Shown here: in pieces, positions 1-7,679 of the stretch
How the letters are laid out: the number at the start of each line of letters is the position of its first letter
Position numbering within the stretch: position 1 is the first letter of the stretch
The notes under the pieces: generated by a model
Database searches by the model: none
Told to the model about the DNA's origin: nothing
The model's input: the letters and a program-made list of their open reading frames with translations, nothing else
Assembly (NCBI RefSeq): GCF_006442975.2
Contig: NZ_CP083954.1
Span: 4,967,501-5,031,500 of the forward strand
Source: Mesorhizobium sp. B2-1-1
GTDB lineage: Bacteria > Pseudomonadota > Alphaproteobacteria > Rhizobiales > Rhizobiaceae
Length of the DNA stretch: 64,000 nucleotides
Direction of reading: 5' to 3'
Translations under genes and position numbers: made by a program

Positions 1-70
1 GCCCAGCACGGAGTGCAAGTCTGTCGGCCGCGGCAGGTGCCAAGCGGCAGCGACGGGGACCAGCTCGAGC

Positions 71-95
71 GGAACAAAGGATCGGCAATCGGATT
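71..95 (+). promoter_or_regulatory. EcfG-type promoter candidate
   Basis: GGAAC at 71-75 is followed by 18 bases and TT at 94-95. This fits the GGAAC-N18/19-TT consensus known for rhizobial EcfG/RpoE2 sigma factors. It would start a transcript near 102 that leads into the small gene at 175. The -10 half reads GATT, not the preferred CGTT, so it is one of the weaker members of the set in this window. Confidence 0.4.
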
Positions 96-174
96 AACGA
101 GGAGTCGGGCGGTTCGACTTCCATCCTGATCGCCGCGCCGCCCGAACGATCGACTGGCAGGGAAGGACCCCTCG

Positions 175-309
175 ATGCCCCGTCTCATTGCCTGGATAGC
201 CATCGTGGTGATTGTGCTTGTCGCGGCTTGGATATGGTTCGGGCGCGATACATCGGGCAGCGGGGGCGGCAGCCAGCCGGCGCCTCACGCGATAGACCAG
301 AACGGGTAG
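175..309 (+). CDS. small single-pass membrane protein, 44 aa
   Basis: This is a short open frame that begins MPRLIAWIAIVVIVLVAAW. One hydrophobic segment covers about residues 4-22. It is followed by a short polar, Gly/Ser/Pro-rich tail that ends in DQNG. A GGAAGGA ribosome site sits at the right distance before the ATG at 175. An EcfG-type promoter candidate lies about 75 bases upstream. The stop at 307-309 lies directly beside the stop of the convergent gene that ends at 311. I do not recognise the family. The layout suggests a stress-induced inner-membrane peptide, which is inference. Confidence 0.6.
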   Translation: MPRLIAWIAIVVIVLVAAWIWFGRDTSGSGGGSQPAPHAIDQNG

Positions 310-310
310 T

Positions 311-547
311 TCAGTCTGGATGATCCTGCTCGGCGGCGCTCCGGGTGCGCTCGGCTTTGTACTCGTGGATCAGGCCCAGAATCTGAGCCTTGACCGTCTC
401 GCGCGCCTCAGGTTGGACGAAAGGCATCAGCCGTTCGACAATTTCGCCGACCGTCTGCGGGAGATCCGCGGCGGAATCGGTGAGCTGGCTGCCATGTTCG
501 TAGACATTGTCCGTCAATTTCTTGTCGAGGTCGGATAGAAATCCCAT
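311..547 (-). CDS. conserved hypothetical small protein, 78 aa
   Basis: This is a soluble, mostly helical 78-residue protein that begins MGFLSDLDKKL and ends in a charged tail. I see no signal peptide or membrane segment. The open frame continues 22 codons further upstream, but the start at 547 is preferred because GGGGAG stands 7 bases before it. An EcfG-like site (GGAAC-N19-TT, minus strand, 584-609) gives a leader of about 30 bases from that start. It converges on the small membrane gene at 175-309. The function is unknown. The context suggests a member of the general stress regulon. Confidence 0.65.
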   Translation of the reverse strand: MGFLSDLDKKLTDNVYEHGSQLTDSAADLPQTVGEIVERLMPFVQPEARETVKAQILGLIHEYKAERTRSAAEQDHPD

Positions 548-583
548 CGTCGCACTCCCCATCGCTGCCATGCCCGCTCTCTC

Positions 584-609
584 AATGGCTCGCCCGACAG
601 AAATGTTCC
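584..609 (-). promoter_or_regulatory. EcfG-type promoter candidate
   Basis: On the minus strand GGAAC (609-605) is followed by 19 bases and TT (585-584), with a -10 half of CATT. The predicted transcript start is near 577, about 30 bases before the start of the 78-aa protein at 547. The N19 spacing is the longer of the two forms accepted for RpoE2-type sigma factors. Confidence 0.4.
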
Positions 610-684
610 GCACAACGATCCTGGCATTGCAGACCGGCTGGATTCCGATGCCAGTGGCCGGAGGAGTGTCGCTGCGCGATCACG

Positions 685-1287
685 TCAACGCAATGTCGTC
701 TGGCCCGGATCCCCTCGCCTGGCCTTCGACGGGATCAGTTTCCCGGCATTGGCCCGCAATCCCCTGACGAGCTCTTCCAGATAGGGAAGCAGTTCGAAAA
801 TCAGGATCACGGCCATCACGCAGGCAATGTAGGTCACCGGCAGCTGCTCCGATTTCCAGACAAGTTCGAAGCGCGCGGTTTCCGTCCCCGCCCCGAACAA
901 GGCGAGGAACTGTCCCCAGTGGAGGGAAATGACGCTGACCAGCCCCATCAGCGGGATCATCTCCAGGAAGCTGTGAACGTGCTGCTCGATCGGCGTGACG
1001 GTGCGGGCGGTGGTGGCGTAGCTGACGTCCCACATCGCTGTCGCCTCGTGGACGAAGAAGGTGACGATCATGATGAGAATGATGAGAGCATTCACGTCAA
1101 GAAACATGGCGGCCAGCAAAGGTATTCCGACCTCGGCGAACATCAGAAGGTGGATCAACGACTCCTTGGCGCCTGTCGTCGATTCGATGTGAGAGGCGCG
1201 ATGGCAGATCCAGTCGGCAAATCCGGCGGCCAACCAGACCGGCAGCAGGAAATACATCAAGATCAGCACGGTAGGATCTGACAGCAT
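685..1287 (-). CDS. multi-pass membrane protein, 200 aa, function unknown
   Basis: The protein has about four to five hydrophobic segments. It carries conserved-looking His/Asp sites: DWICHR near residue 25, FFVHEATAMWD in the middle and IEQHVHSF after that. Spaced histidines of this kind recall membrane di-iron hydroxylases and desaturases, but the set is incomplete and I do not assign that activity. The start at 1287 (MLSDPT) is chosen because AAAGGA lies just before it; the frame stays open 28 codons upstream. Thirty-four bases separate it from the 72-aa gene at 1322-1540, so the two are probably one operon under the promoter at 1564-1588. Confidence 0.7.
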   Translation of the reverse strand: MLSDPTVLILMYFLLPVWLAAGFADWICHRASHIESTTGAKESLIHLLMFAEVGIPLLAAMFLDVNALIILIMIVTFFVHEATAMWDVSYATTARTVTPIEQHVHSFLEMIPLMGLVSVISLHWGQFLALFGAGTETARFELVWKSEQLPVTYIACVMAVILIFELLPYLEELVRGLRANAGKLIPSKARRGDPGQTTLR

Positions 1288-1321
1288 GACATCCTTTCGC
1301 GCGGGATCCCGTTCGAGGTCG

Positions 1322-1540
1322 CTACTGCTGCCCCGGCATTTCGGTGTTTTCCTGGGGATTTTTCCGGACACCCGCGGCTGGCGAAGTATCCGTCGGCGCG
1401 TTACCGCCCCGGTTCTGTTCAGGCGCCCGCTTCAGTGGCGAGGTATGCCAGCCCATGTCGGCATAGAGAAATCCTATGAGGAAGCCGATGATGATGATGG
1501 CGGCTATCACGAGCGAAAGCACTGCATTGCGTCGCACCAT
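1322..1540 (-). CDS. small membrane protein with polar C-terminal tail, 72 aa
   Basis: One strongly hydrophobic segment lies at about residues 7-29. It is followed by a Pro/Asn/Gln-rich hydrophilic tail. The start at 1540 is set by a strong GGGAAGGGAG ribosome site; the longer open frame upstream has no such site. The gene stands first in an operon with the membrane protein at 685-1287 and is divergent from the YdeP-like oxidoreductase at 1719. Its own EcfG-like promoter (1564-1588) gives a very short leader. The function is not known. Confidence 0.65.
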   Translation of the reverse strand: MVRRNAVLSLVIAAIIIIGFLIGFLYADMGWHTSPLKRAPEQNRGGNAPTDTSPAAGVRKNPQENTEMPGQQ

Positions 1541-1563
1541 TGCCAGGCTCCCTTCCCAAGCCG

Positions 1564-1588
1564 AACAGCCGATCACGAAAATAGTTCC
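1564..1588 (-). promoter_or_regulatory. EcfG-type promoter candidate
   Basis: On the minus strand GGAAC (1588-1584) is followed by N16 and TGTT (1567-1564). The predicted start is near 1557, about 17 bases before the ATG at 1540. It lies back to back with the plus-strand candidate at 1666-1690 in the same divergent intergenic region. Confidence 0.55.
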
Positions 1589-1665
1589 ACGACCGGCCGC
1601 GATCACTCCTCGGTCGCGTCGGCTTCGACCCGCAAGATTCGACCCCAACTCTGCACGGAGCCGCG

Positions 1666-1690
1666 GGAACAATCGGTGACGGGCGAGGTT
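1666..1690 (+). promoter_or_regulatory. EcfG-type promoter candidate
   Basis: GGAAC (1666-1670) is followed by N16 and GGTT (1687-1690). A transcript would start near 1697, about 22 bases before the ATG of the molybdopterin oxidoreductase at 1719. Confidence 0.55.
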
Positions 1691-1718
1691 CGGTATCGGT
1701 TCTTCAAGGACGATCTCG

Positions 1719-4052
1719 ATGAAACCTGCCGTAACCGACCGTATTGAAACAAAAAAATACAACCATCCCACAGGCGGATGGGGATCCCTGAGGTCATTGG
1801 TCCGCAAGGCATACGGCGAAGGCCTGCTGATGTCGGGCATATGGAGCACGCTGCTCAAGCAGAACAAAGCCGATGGCTACATGTGCGTTTCCTGTTCATG
1901 GGCCAAGCCGGCCGATCCGCGGCCCTTCGAGTTCTGCGAAAATGGCGCGAAGGCGACCATGTGGGATCAGACGAAGCTGCGTTGCGGCCCCGATTTCTTC
2001 GCACGACATACGGTCACCGAACTGCTCGACTGGCCGGATCGTGACCTCGAAAAACAGGGCAGGCTTACGGATCCCCTGCGCTACAATGCCGTAACCGACC
2101 GCTATGAACCGGTTTCCTGGGATGACGCGTTCCTCGAGATCGGGATGGAGCTTCGGCGGCTCGATCCGAAATCGGTCGTCTTCTACACATCCGGCCGGGC
2201 CTCGTTGGAGGCTTCGTTCATGTATCAGCTCTTTGCGCGTATCTATGGCTCATCGAACCTGCCCGATTCTTCCAACATGTGCCACGAATCGACCTCGGTC
2301 GGGCTGCCCGAATCGATCGGCTCGCCGGTTGGAACCGTGCAGCTCGAGGACTTCTCCCAGTGCGACATGATGTTCTTTTTTGGCCACAACACCGGGGTGA
2401 CGGCGCCGCGGCTGCTGCATCCGCTGCAAGAGGCTCGTCAACGCGGGGTGCCGGTGTTCACCTTCAATCCCTTGCCGGAAAGGGGGCTGAAGCGCTTCAA
2501 GAATCCGCAAGATCCCCTTGAGATGCTGTCGCCGGGGCCCGGCACGAAGATGTCCAGCGACTTCTTCCAGGTCCGCAGCGGCGGCGATATCGCCGCCATG
2601 ACCGGCATCGCCAAGGCGGTGCTGGCGCTCGACGACGCGGCACGGGAACACGGGAATCCGCGCGTCCTCGACGTCGATTTCATTGCCGAGCACACGGATG
2701 GTTTTGCCGAATTCGAGGCTTACCTGCGGGCAGCCAGGTGGGACGAAGTCGTCAGGCGCTCGGGAATAGCGCAGGCGGATCTCGAACATGTTGCCGAGGT
2801 CTACAGCCGCTCCAATGCGGTGATCGGCAATTACGGCATGGGTTTGACACAGCACCGGCACGGTACCGAGAACGTGCAGATGCTATGCAACCTGCTGCTC
2901 ATGCGCGGCAACATGGGAAAGCCCGGCGCCGGCATTTCACCGCTGCGTGGCCATTCCAATGTCCAGGGCCAGCGCACTGTCGGCATATCCGAAAAGCCCG
3001 AGCTCGTCCCGCTCGACAAGTTCGCCCGGTTCTATGATTTCGAGCCGCCACGCGAGAAGGGTCTCGACACGGTCGAGGCCTGCGAGGGCGTCATCGCCGG
3101 CTCGGTGAACGGCTTCATCGGACTCGGCGGCAATTTCGTTCGCGCCGTTCCCGAAACCGGCCTGATCGAGAAAGCATGGCGTCGGCTTGGGCTGCATGTC
3201 GAAGTCGCCACCAAGCTCAACCGCAGCCATCTCCTGCCAGGGGCGGTGACCTATCTGCTGCCCTGCCTGTCGCGGCTGGAAAGGGACCATCAGGCGAGCG
3301 GTGACCAGACCGTTTCAATGGAGGACTCCACCGCCTGTATCCACGGCTCCTTCGGTTCGCGTCCGCCGGCTTCACCGCATCTGCTTTCCGAACCGAAGAT
3401 CGTGGCGGAACTGGCCAAGGCCACCGTATCGGGGGTGAGTTCGATCCCGTGGGATAAATGGGTCGCCGATTATTCCCTTATCCGCGATGAGATCGAGCGT
3501 TGTTACCCGCAGCATTTTCGTGAGTTCAACAAGCGGTTCCTGACGCCGGGAGGCTTTCACCGCGATATCAAGGCCTCGAAACGGGTCTGGGAGACGCCGA
3601 ACAAGAAAGCCAATTTCAAGCTGCCGACGACGCTTGAAACAGACCCGGACATCGATGTTTCGGGTCACAATGTGCTGACGCTGATAACGGTGCGCTCCAA
3701 TGACCAGTTCAATACCACCGTCTATGGGTACAATGACAGACTGCGCGGCATACACGGCACACGCATGGTCCTGTTGATGAACGAGGCCGACATTCAGCGG
3801 TTCGGATTGAGCGCCGGGCAGGAAATCGATCTGGAAACCCATGCCGATGATGGCGTGGAGCGGCGGGTTCGAGGTTTGCGCATCACCCCCTACTCCGTGC
3901 CCGAAGGCAACTGCGCCGGTTATTATCCGGAACTCAATCCCCTGGTTCCTCTGTGGCACCGGGCCAAGAAGGCTCACGTCCCCGCCGTCAAATCGGTACC
4001 CGTCAGAATTGTTGCCAGGGAACCCAGAACGAGAAGCTCGGCGCGCCACTAA
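1719..4052 (+). CDS. YdeP/FdhF-type molybdopterin oxidoreductase
   Basis: This 777-residue protein has the layout of formate-dehydrogenase-like (DMSO reductase family) oxidoreductases of the YdeP group. A cysteine motif (Cys56, Cys59, Cys73) near the N-terminus would bind an iron-sulfur cluster. Long molybdopterin-binding domains follow, including a stretch with RGNMGKPGAGI-type cofactor contacts, and then a C-terminal dinucleotide-binding domain. No signal peptide is seen, so it should be cytoplasmic. There is no selenocysteine position. E. coli YdeP is linked to acid resistance, but the substrate of this group is not known to me. An EcfG-type promoter just upstream fits a stress role. The length is close to YdeP (about 760 aa). 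Confidence 0.9.
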   Translation: MKPAVTDRIETKKYNHPTGGWGSLRSLVRKAYGEGLLMSGIWSTLLKQNKADGYMCVSCSWAKPADPRPFEFCENGAKATMWDQTKLRCGPDFFARHTVTELLDWPDRDLEKQGRLTDPLRYNAVTDRYEPVSWDDAFLEIGMELRRLDPKSVVFYTSGRASLEASFMYQLFARIYGSSNLPDSSNMCHESTSVGLPESIGSPVGTVQLEDFSQCDMMFFFGHNTGVTAPRLLHPLQEARQRGVPVFTFNPLPERGLKRFKNPQDPLEMLSPGPGTKMSSDFFQVRSGGDIAAMTGIAKAVLALDDAAREHGNPRVLDVDFIAEHTDGFAEFEAYLRAARWDEVVRRSGIAQADLEHVAEVYSRSNAVIGNYGMGLTQHRHGTENVQMLCNLLLMRGNMGKPGAGISPLRGHSNVQGQRTVGISEKPELVPLDKFARFYDFEPPREKGLDTVEACEGVIAGSVNGFIGLGGNFVRAVPETGLIEKAWRRLGLHVEVATKLNRSHLLPGAVTYLLPCLSRLERDHQASGDQTVSMEDSTACIHGSFGSRPPASPHLLSEPKIVAELAKATVSGVSSIPWDKWVADYSLIRDEIERCYPQHFREFNKRFLTPGGFHRDIKASKRVWETPNKKANFKLPTTLETDPDIDVSGHNVLTLITVRSNDQFNTTVYGYNDRLRGIHGTRMVLLMNEADIQRFGLSAGQEIDLETHADDGVERRVRGLRITPYSVPEGNCAGYYPELNPLVPLWHRAKKAHVPAVKSVPVRIVAREPRTRSSARH

Positions 4053-4069
4053 AGCAATCCAGGAAAAGT

Positions 4070-4160
4070 GTGTACGGCTTTCCGGGGAAAAGCGCGGTGC
4101 GCTTTCCCTTAGGAATTGCGCAAAAACAACAACACAGAGTGGTTAGCCGTTTCCGCAGAC
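4070..4160 (+). repeat. probable dispersed intergenic repeat with a hairpin
   Basis: A near-perfect stem lies at 4085-4108: GGGAAAAGCGC pairs with GCGCTTTCCC across a GGT loop with one bulged A. It is followed by GGAATTGCGCAAAAAC and a tract ending AGAGTGGTTAG. This wording resembles a short intergenic element that I remember as common in Mesorhizobium and related genomes. It lies directly downstream of the oxidoreductase stop and may also serve as a transcript end, though only two Ts follow the stem. Confidence 0.35.
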
Positions 4161-4207
4161 GATGAACTGCTCTATGGCGGTCCCAGTCTGGTGGGCTAGG
4201 CCGGTAG

Positions 4208-4417
4208 CTAGCCGCCAGCCGGCTTAGGGGATGCCGGCTGGGCCGGTTGGGTGCCTTGCTGATCTCCGCCGGTGGTGGTTTGTGGGGTGGGGTTCGTGTC
4301 GGTTGTGGGGTTTTTGTCGACCGGCTGACTGTTCGTATCCGCTTTGGATTTGTCGGGATCGGGATTGTTGCACCCGGCCAGACAGACCAGTGCCAGCATC
4401 AGCAACACGGCTCTCAT
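4208..4417 (-). CDS. small lipoprotein, 69 aa
   Basis: The protein begins MRAVLLMLALVCLAGC. This is a lipoprotein signal with a clean lipobox (LAGC, Cys16). The mature part is short, low in complexity and rich in Asp, Pro, Thr and Gln, so it is probably disordered in the periplasm. AAGGAG before position 4417 fixes the start; upstream in-frame codons are rejected. Its ATG overlaps the stop of the 89-aa gene in an ATGA motif (4414-4417), so the two are translationally coupled. The function is unknown. It probably shares the EcfG-like promoter at 4703-4727. Confidence 0.75.
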   Translation of the reverse strand: MRAVLLMLALVCLAGCNNPDPDKSKADTNSQPVDKNPTTDTNPTPQTTTGGDQQGTQPAQPASPKPAGG

Positions 4418-4683
4418 ATCGATACTCCTTCGGTGGGAGATGGCGAAGCAGCCTGCCAAGCTTCCATCCGGTCGAATCGCACCGAAAGCCCCTGCCTGGC
4501 CGCGCTTCTGGCCAACATGCGATCCAGTTCGGCATCTTCGATCGGGCTGCGCATCACCTCACGAATGGCCCTGCAAGCCAACTCCGTCGACACGAAATCA
4601 TATCGCCTGCTCCTGGTCAGCACATATTGCTCGACCAGCATTTTCACACGCCGGAGCGCGATCTTATCAGCATGTTGCATCAT
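4414..4683 (-). CDS. conserved hypothetical protein, 89 aa
   Basis: This is a charged, helical protein without membrane segments. Two neighbouring ATG codons (4683 and 4680) both follow an AGGAGG site; spacing favours 4680 slightly, which would give 88 residues. It is the first gene of a two-gene operon with the lipoprotein at 4208-4417. The pair is divergent from the SDR at 4859, and both directions have EcfG-like promoters. I do not recognise the family. Confidence 0.65.
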   Translation of the reverse strand: MMQHADKIALRRVKMLVEQYVLTRSRRYDFVSTELACRAIREVMRSPIEDAELDRMLARSAARQGLSVRFDRMEAWQAASPSPTEGVSI

Positions 4684-4702
4684 GTTCCTCCTGCACGCGC
4701 CG

Positions 4703-4727
4703 AACTGCGGGACCATCCGGTTGTTCC
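4703..4727 (-). promoter_or_regulatory. EcfG-type promoter candidate
   Basis: On the minus strand GGAAC (4727-4723) is followed by N16 and AGTT (4706-4703). The predicted start near 4696 would leave a leader of only about 13-16 bases, which still holds the AGGAGG site of the 89-aa gene. Confidence 0.5.
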
Positions 4728-4810
4728 CGCCCGAATTCCGAAAATCCATCGCCCGGCCAAGAGCAGAAGTCAGACTCCCGACAGGCGCCGACCGGACGAT
4801 ACCGATCCAC

Positions 4811-4835
4811 GGAACAATCATCTCCTCTGCTGGTT
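4811..4835 (+). promoter_or_regulatory. EcfG-type promoter candidate
   Basis: GGAAC (4811-4815) is followed by N16 and GGTT (4832-4835). The predicted start near 4842 is about 17 bases before the ATG of the SDR at 4859. Confidence 0.55.
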
Positions 4836-4858
4836 CGGCCGGCACGACGGAGGAAATC

Positions 4859-5644
4859 ATGACGGATGCAAAACTCGCAGTGGTCACCGGCGCCTCGAGC
4901 GGCATAGGCAAGGAACTTGCGAAACTCTGCGCGAAGGATGGCTACAATCTCGTCGTTGCGGCTGATGAACCGGCAATCCAGCAGGCCGCCGAGGCACTCG
5001 GCTCACATAACATCGCAGTCGAAGCCGTCGAGGCCGATCTCGCGACCGTCGAAGGCGTGGATCGGCTGATCTCCCGAATTAGCGAGCGTGACATCGACCT
5101 GCTGTTTCTCAACGCTGGACGCGGGCTCGGCAATGGCTTCGTCGACCAGGACTGGGGGAAGATCCGGCGCATCATCGACACCAATATCACCGGAACGGTG
5201 TATCTCGCGCATGAACTCGGCGCCAAGATGGCTCGCCGCGGGCGCGGGCGCATTCTTTTCACCGGGTCGATCGCCGGTTTCATGCCCGGGACTTTCCAAG
5301 CCGTCTACAACGGCACCAAGGCATTCATCGATTCCTTCGCGATCGCCTTGCGTCACGAATTGCAGGACACCGGCGTCACGGTGACCGTGTTGATGCCCGG
5401 CGCCACGCAGACACGCTTCTTCGAACGCGCCGAGATGATGGACACCAAGGTCGGCACCGACGAGAAGGACAATCCGGCCGACGTTGCCAAGGCCGGCTAC
5501 GAAGCGATGATGACTGGCGAAGAACAGGTGGTCAGCGGCTGGAAGAACAAGCTGCAGGTCGCCGCTGCGCATGTCACGCCAGCGGGTACGCTGGCCGAAC
5601 AGCACCGCGAGATGGCTGCGCCGGGCTCGGCGTCCCAGGACTGA
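4859..5644 (+). CDS. SDR family NAD(P)-dependent oxidoreductase
   Basis: This 261-residue classical short-chain dehydrogenase carries the cofactor motif TGASSGIG (residues 10-17), the NAG structural motif and the active-site pair Tyr150/Lys154 (YNGTK). The Ser of GSIAG lies before the Tyr. The start is set by GGAGGAAATC before the ATG at 4859; the open frame runs far upstream without a comparable site. The substrate cannot be told from sequence. It is followed after 80 bases by a zinc alcohol dehydrogenase, so the pair may act on aldehydes or ketones formed under stress. An EcfG-like promoter precedes it. Confidence 0.85.
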   Translation: MTDAKLAVVTGASSGIGKELAKLCAKDGYNLVVAADEPAIQQAAEALGSHNIAVEAVEADLATVEGVDRLISRISERDIDLLFLNAGRGLGNGFVDQDWGKIRRIIDTNITGTVYLAHELGAKMARRGRGRILFTGSIAGFMPGTFQAVYNGTKAFIDSFAIALRHELQDTGVTVTVLMPGATQTRFFERAEMMDTKVGTDEKDNPADVAKAGYEAMMTGEEQVVSGWKNKLQVAAAHVTPAGTLAEQHREMAAPGSASQD

Positions 5645-5724
5645 CCGGCGGCATCTCCGGCGCCACGCACGAGAAACGCGCGTCTCACCAATGAAACGCA
5701 CCCTCGAAACTCAGGAGCAACATC

Positions 5725-6903
5725 GTGAAAGCCCTTACATGGCACGGCAAAGGCGACATACGCTGCGACCAAGTGGCCGATCCCGTCATCGAGGATGACC
5801 GCGACGTGATCATCAAGGTTACCTGCTGCGCCATATGCGGCTCCGACCTCCACCTGATGAACGGTTACATGCCGACGATGAAATCGGGCGACGTGCTTGG
5901 CCACGAGACGATGGGCGAAGTGGTGGAGGTTGGTCAGGGCCATTCGAAATTCAAGAAGGGTGACCGGGTGGTGGTGCCGTTCAACATTTCCTGCGGCGAG
6001 TGCTGGTTTTGCCAGAACGGGCTGTTTTCGCTTTGCGACCGCTCGAATCCCAACGCAAAACAGGCCGCCGAAGCGATGGGTCAATCGCCGGCCGGCCTTT
6101 TCGGATATTCGCATCTTGTCGGCGGCTATTGGGGCGGACAAGCGGAATATCTGCGGGTTCCGTTCGCCGATGTCGGTCCGATCAAGGTGCCGGAGGGAAT
6201 GGAAGATGAACAGGTGCTGTTTCTCTCCGACATCTTCCCGACCGGCTACATGGCGGCAGAGAACGCCGGCATCGAGCCGGGCGATACGGTCGCGATATGG
6301 GGTTGCGGCCCGGTTGGCCAATTCGCCATCCAGAGCGCGTGGATGCTCGGCGCCGGCCGCGTCATCGCCATCGACAAGGTGCCGGAGCGGCTGGCCATGG
6401 CGCGTGAACACGGCAAAGCAGAGACGCTCGACTTCAGCAATTCCAATATCTACGACGCACTGATGGCGATGACCGACGGCCGCGGCCCGGATCGCTGCAT
6501 CGACTGCGTCGGCACTGAATCCGACCCCGGCGCCAGCGCCGACGCCATGCTCGACAAGGTGAAGGCCGCCGTCTATCTCGGCACCGATCGGCCGCATGTG
6601 CTGCGAGAGGCGATCTATTGCTGCCGCAAGGGCGGCACCATCTCGGTTCCCGGCGTCTATATCGGCCTGGTCGATCACATCCCGTTCGGCGCCGCGATGA
6701 ACAAGGGGCTGACCTTCCGAATGGGCCAAACCCATACCCAGCGCTATCTCGAACCACTTCTGGCCAAGGTCCAGAATGGCGAGATCGACCCGTCTTTCGT
6801 CATCACCCACAGAGCCGAGCTCGAAGCCGGGCCGGACCTCTACAAGACCTTCCGAGACAAGCAGGATGGTTGCATCAAGGTGGTTATGCGGCCGCATGGC
6901 TGA
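5725..6903 (+). CDS. zinc-dependent alcohol dehydrogenase
   Basis: This is a 392-residue medium-chain dehydrogenase. Cys38 in CAICGSDLH and the GHE motif supply the catalytic zinc. The [15 protein letters not shown] stretch supplies four cysteines for the structural zinc. A Rossmann motif (WGCGPVGQ) follows in the middle. The long insertion after the structural zinc resembles the glutathione-dependent formaldehyde dehydrogenase-like group of threonine/alcohol dehydrogenases, so a small aldehyde or alcohol is a likely substrate. It starts with GTG at 5725 after CAGGAG. No EcfG-like site lies in the 80-base gap, so it is probably cotranscribed with the SDR at 4859. Confidence 0.88.
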   Translation: MKALTWHGKGDIRCDQVADPVIEDDRDVIIKVTCCAICGSDLHLMNGYMPTMKSGDVLGHETMGEVVEVGQGHSKFKKGDRVVVPFNISCGECWFCQNGLFSLCDRSNPNAKQAAEAMGQSPAGLFGYSHLVGGYWGGQAEYLRVPFADVGPIKVPEGMEDEQVLFLSDIFPTGYMAAENAGIEPGDTVAIWGCGPVGQFAIQSAWMLGAGRVIAIDKVPERLAMAREHGKAETLDFSNSNIYDALMAMTDGRGPDRCIDCVGTESDPGASADAMLDKVKAAVYLGTDRPHVLREAIYCCRKGGTISVPGVYIGLVDHIPFGAAMNKGLTFRMGQTHTQRYLEPLLAKVQNGEIDPSFVITHRAELEAGPDLYKTFRDKQDGCIKVVMRPHG

Positions 6904-6981
6904 GATGTCGCAATTCCAGAGGCAAGAGCTGTCTCATTCCCGGCATCCGTTGGACGCCCGCCCGATCGGCATTGGCAGTTC

Positions 6982-7006
6982 GGAACCTTCTGCTGTGTCG
7001 GCGATT
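6982..7006 (+). promoter_or_regulatory. EcfG-type promoter candidate
   Basis: GGAAC (6982-6986) is followed by N16 and GATT (7003-7006), which satisfies GGAAC-N18-TT. A start near 7013 would give a leader of about 30 bases for the small gene at 7043. Confidence 0.4.
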
Positions 7007-7042
7007 GACCCGCTGAGTTCGGTTCAGAAGAAGGGTGCCGCC

Positions 7043-7282
7043 ATGGCCAACGAGAATTCTCGCTCGAAACCCGTTATTCGGTCTCCGAACACCGATGGTT
7101 TGCCACACCCGAGGCGAGACGCCGGTGATACGGACGCAGGGGCGAAATCGCCGACGCCGAAGACTGCCGGAGGATCTCACCCTTCAGCCCCTCCCCTGGA
7201 CAATCCCACAGCCAATCGAAATGCCGGTCGTCCCCGTCAGCCCAGCACGACTCCGCGACCGACGGACAAGCCCTTGGACTGA
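7043..7282 (+). CDS. hydrophilic, Pro-rich small protein, 79 aa
   Basis: The predicted protein is low in complexity, rich in Pro, Ala, Asp, Arg and Thr, and without hydrophobic segments, so it is probably disordered. AGAAGAAGGG precedes the ATG. The EcfG-like site at 6982-7006 supports it as a separate stress-induced gene. A competing frame in the same region has no ribosome site. It converges on the receiver gene that ends at 7308. I give it moderate confidence because composition alone could produce such a frame. Confidence 0.5.
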   Translation: MANENSRSKPVIRSPNTDGLPHPRRDAGDTDAGAKSPTPKTAGGSHPSAPPLDNPTANRNAGRPRQPSTTPRPTDKPLD

Positions 7283-7307
7283 TCCTGTGGCGCCCTTCGA
7301 GTGCCCG

Positions 7308-7679
7308 TCAACGCGAAACGTCGCGCAGCGACCCCAGGTCGGCCAGCGCAGCCAGGATAGCTGCTTCAGTCGCCGGCTTGGGCACGAATTTGCAGTCGCG
7401 AAAGGATGCCGGTAGGTCGCGCGCGCCAAATCCCGTCATGAGGGCGAAGGGAACACCCTGCGCCTGCAATGTCTCCGCGAGGGGCAGGCTCGTTTCACCG
7501 TTCAACTGAATGTCCAGCAACGCCATGTCGATCTTGTCCGAGCCGACGAGACGAAGCGCCGCGGCTACCGAAGGCGCGGGACCGACCACCTGGTAACCGG
7601 CGCTACGCAGGACTAACGCGGTGTCTTCCGCGATTAGCCATTCATCCTCGACAACCAGGACGCGCGGTCCGTCGTTCAC
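7308..7679 (-). CDS. single-domain response regulator (FATGUY-type receiver)
   Basis: The 123 residues form one receiver domain. The acidic pair lies in VVEDEW, the phosphoryl-acceptor Asp in LLDIQLNG, the Thr in LMTGF and the conserved Lys in FVPKP. The segment PFALMTGF matches the FATGUY receiver signature known from PhyR and small regulators served by HWE/HisKA2 kinases. There is no output domain. It starts with GTG at 7679 after GGAAGGAGGGG and overlaps the end of the kinase gene by 4 bases. The two are thus coupled, and this receiver is the likely phosphoryl partner or sink of that kinase. Confidence 0.88.
   Translation of the reverse strand: MNDGPRVLVVEDEWLIAEDTALVLRSAGYQVVGPAPSVAAALRLVGSDKIDMALLDIQLNGETSLPLAETLQAQGVPFALMTGFGARDLPASFRDCKFVPKPATEAAILAALADLGSLRDVSR

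Noticed and set aside
5497..6897. Long minus-strand open frame opposite the alcohol dehydrogenase
   Set aside because: It mirrors a well-supported zinc alcohol dehydrogenase. Its translation has no family features, as is common opposite high-GC genes.
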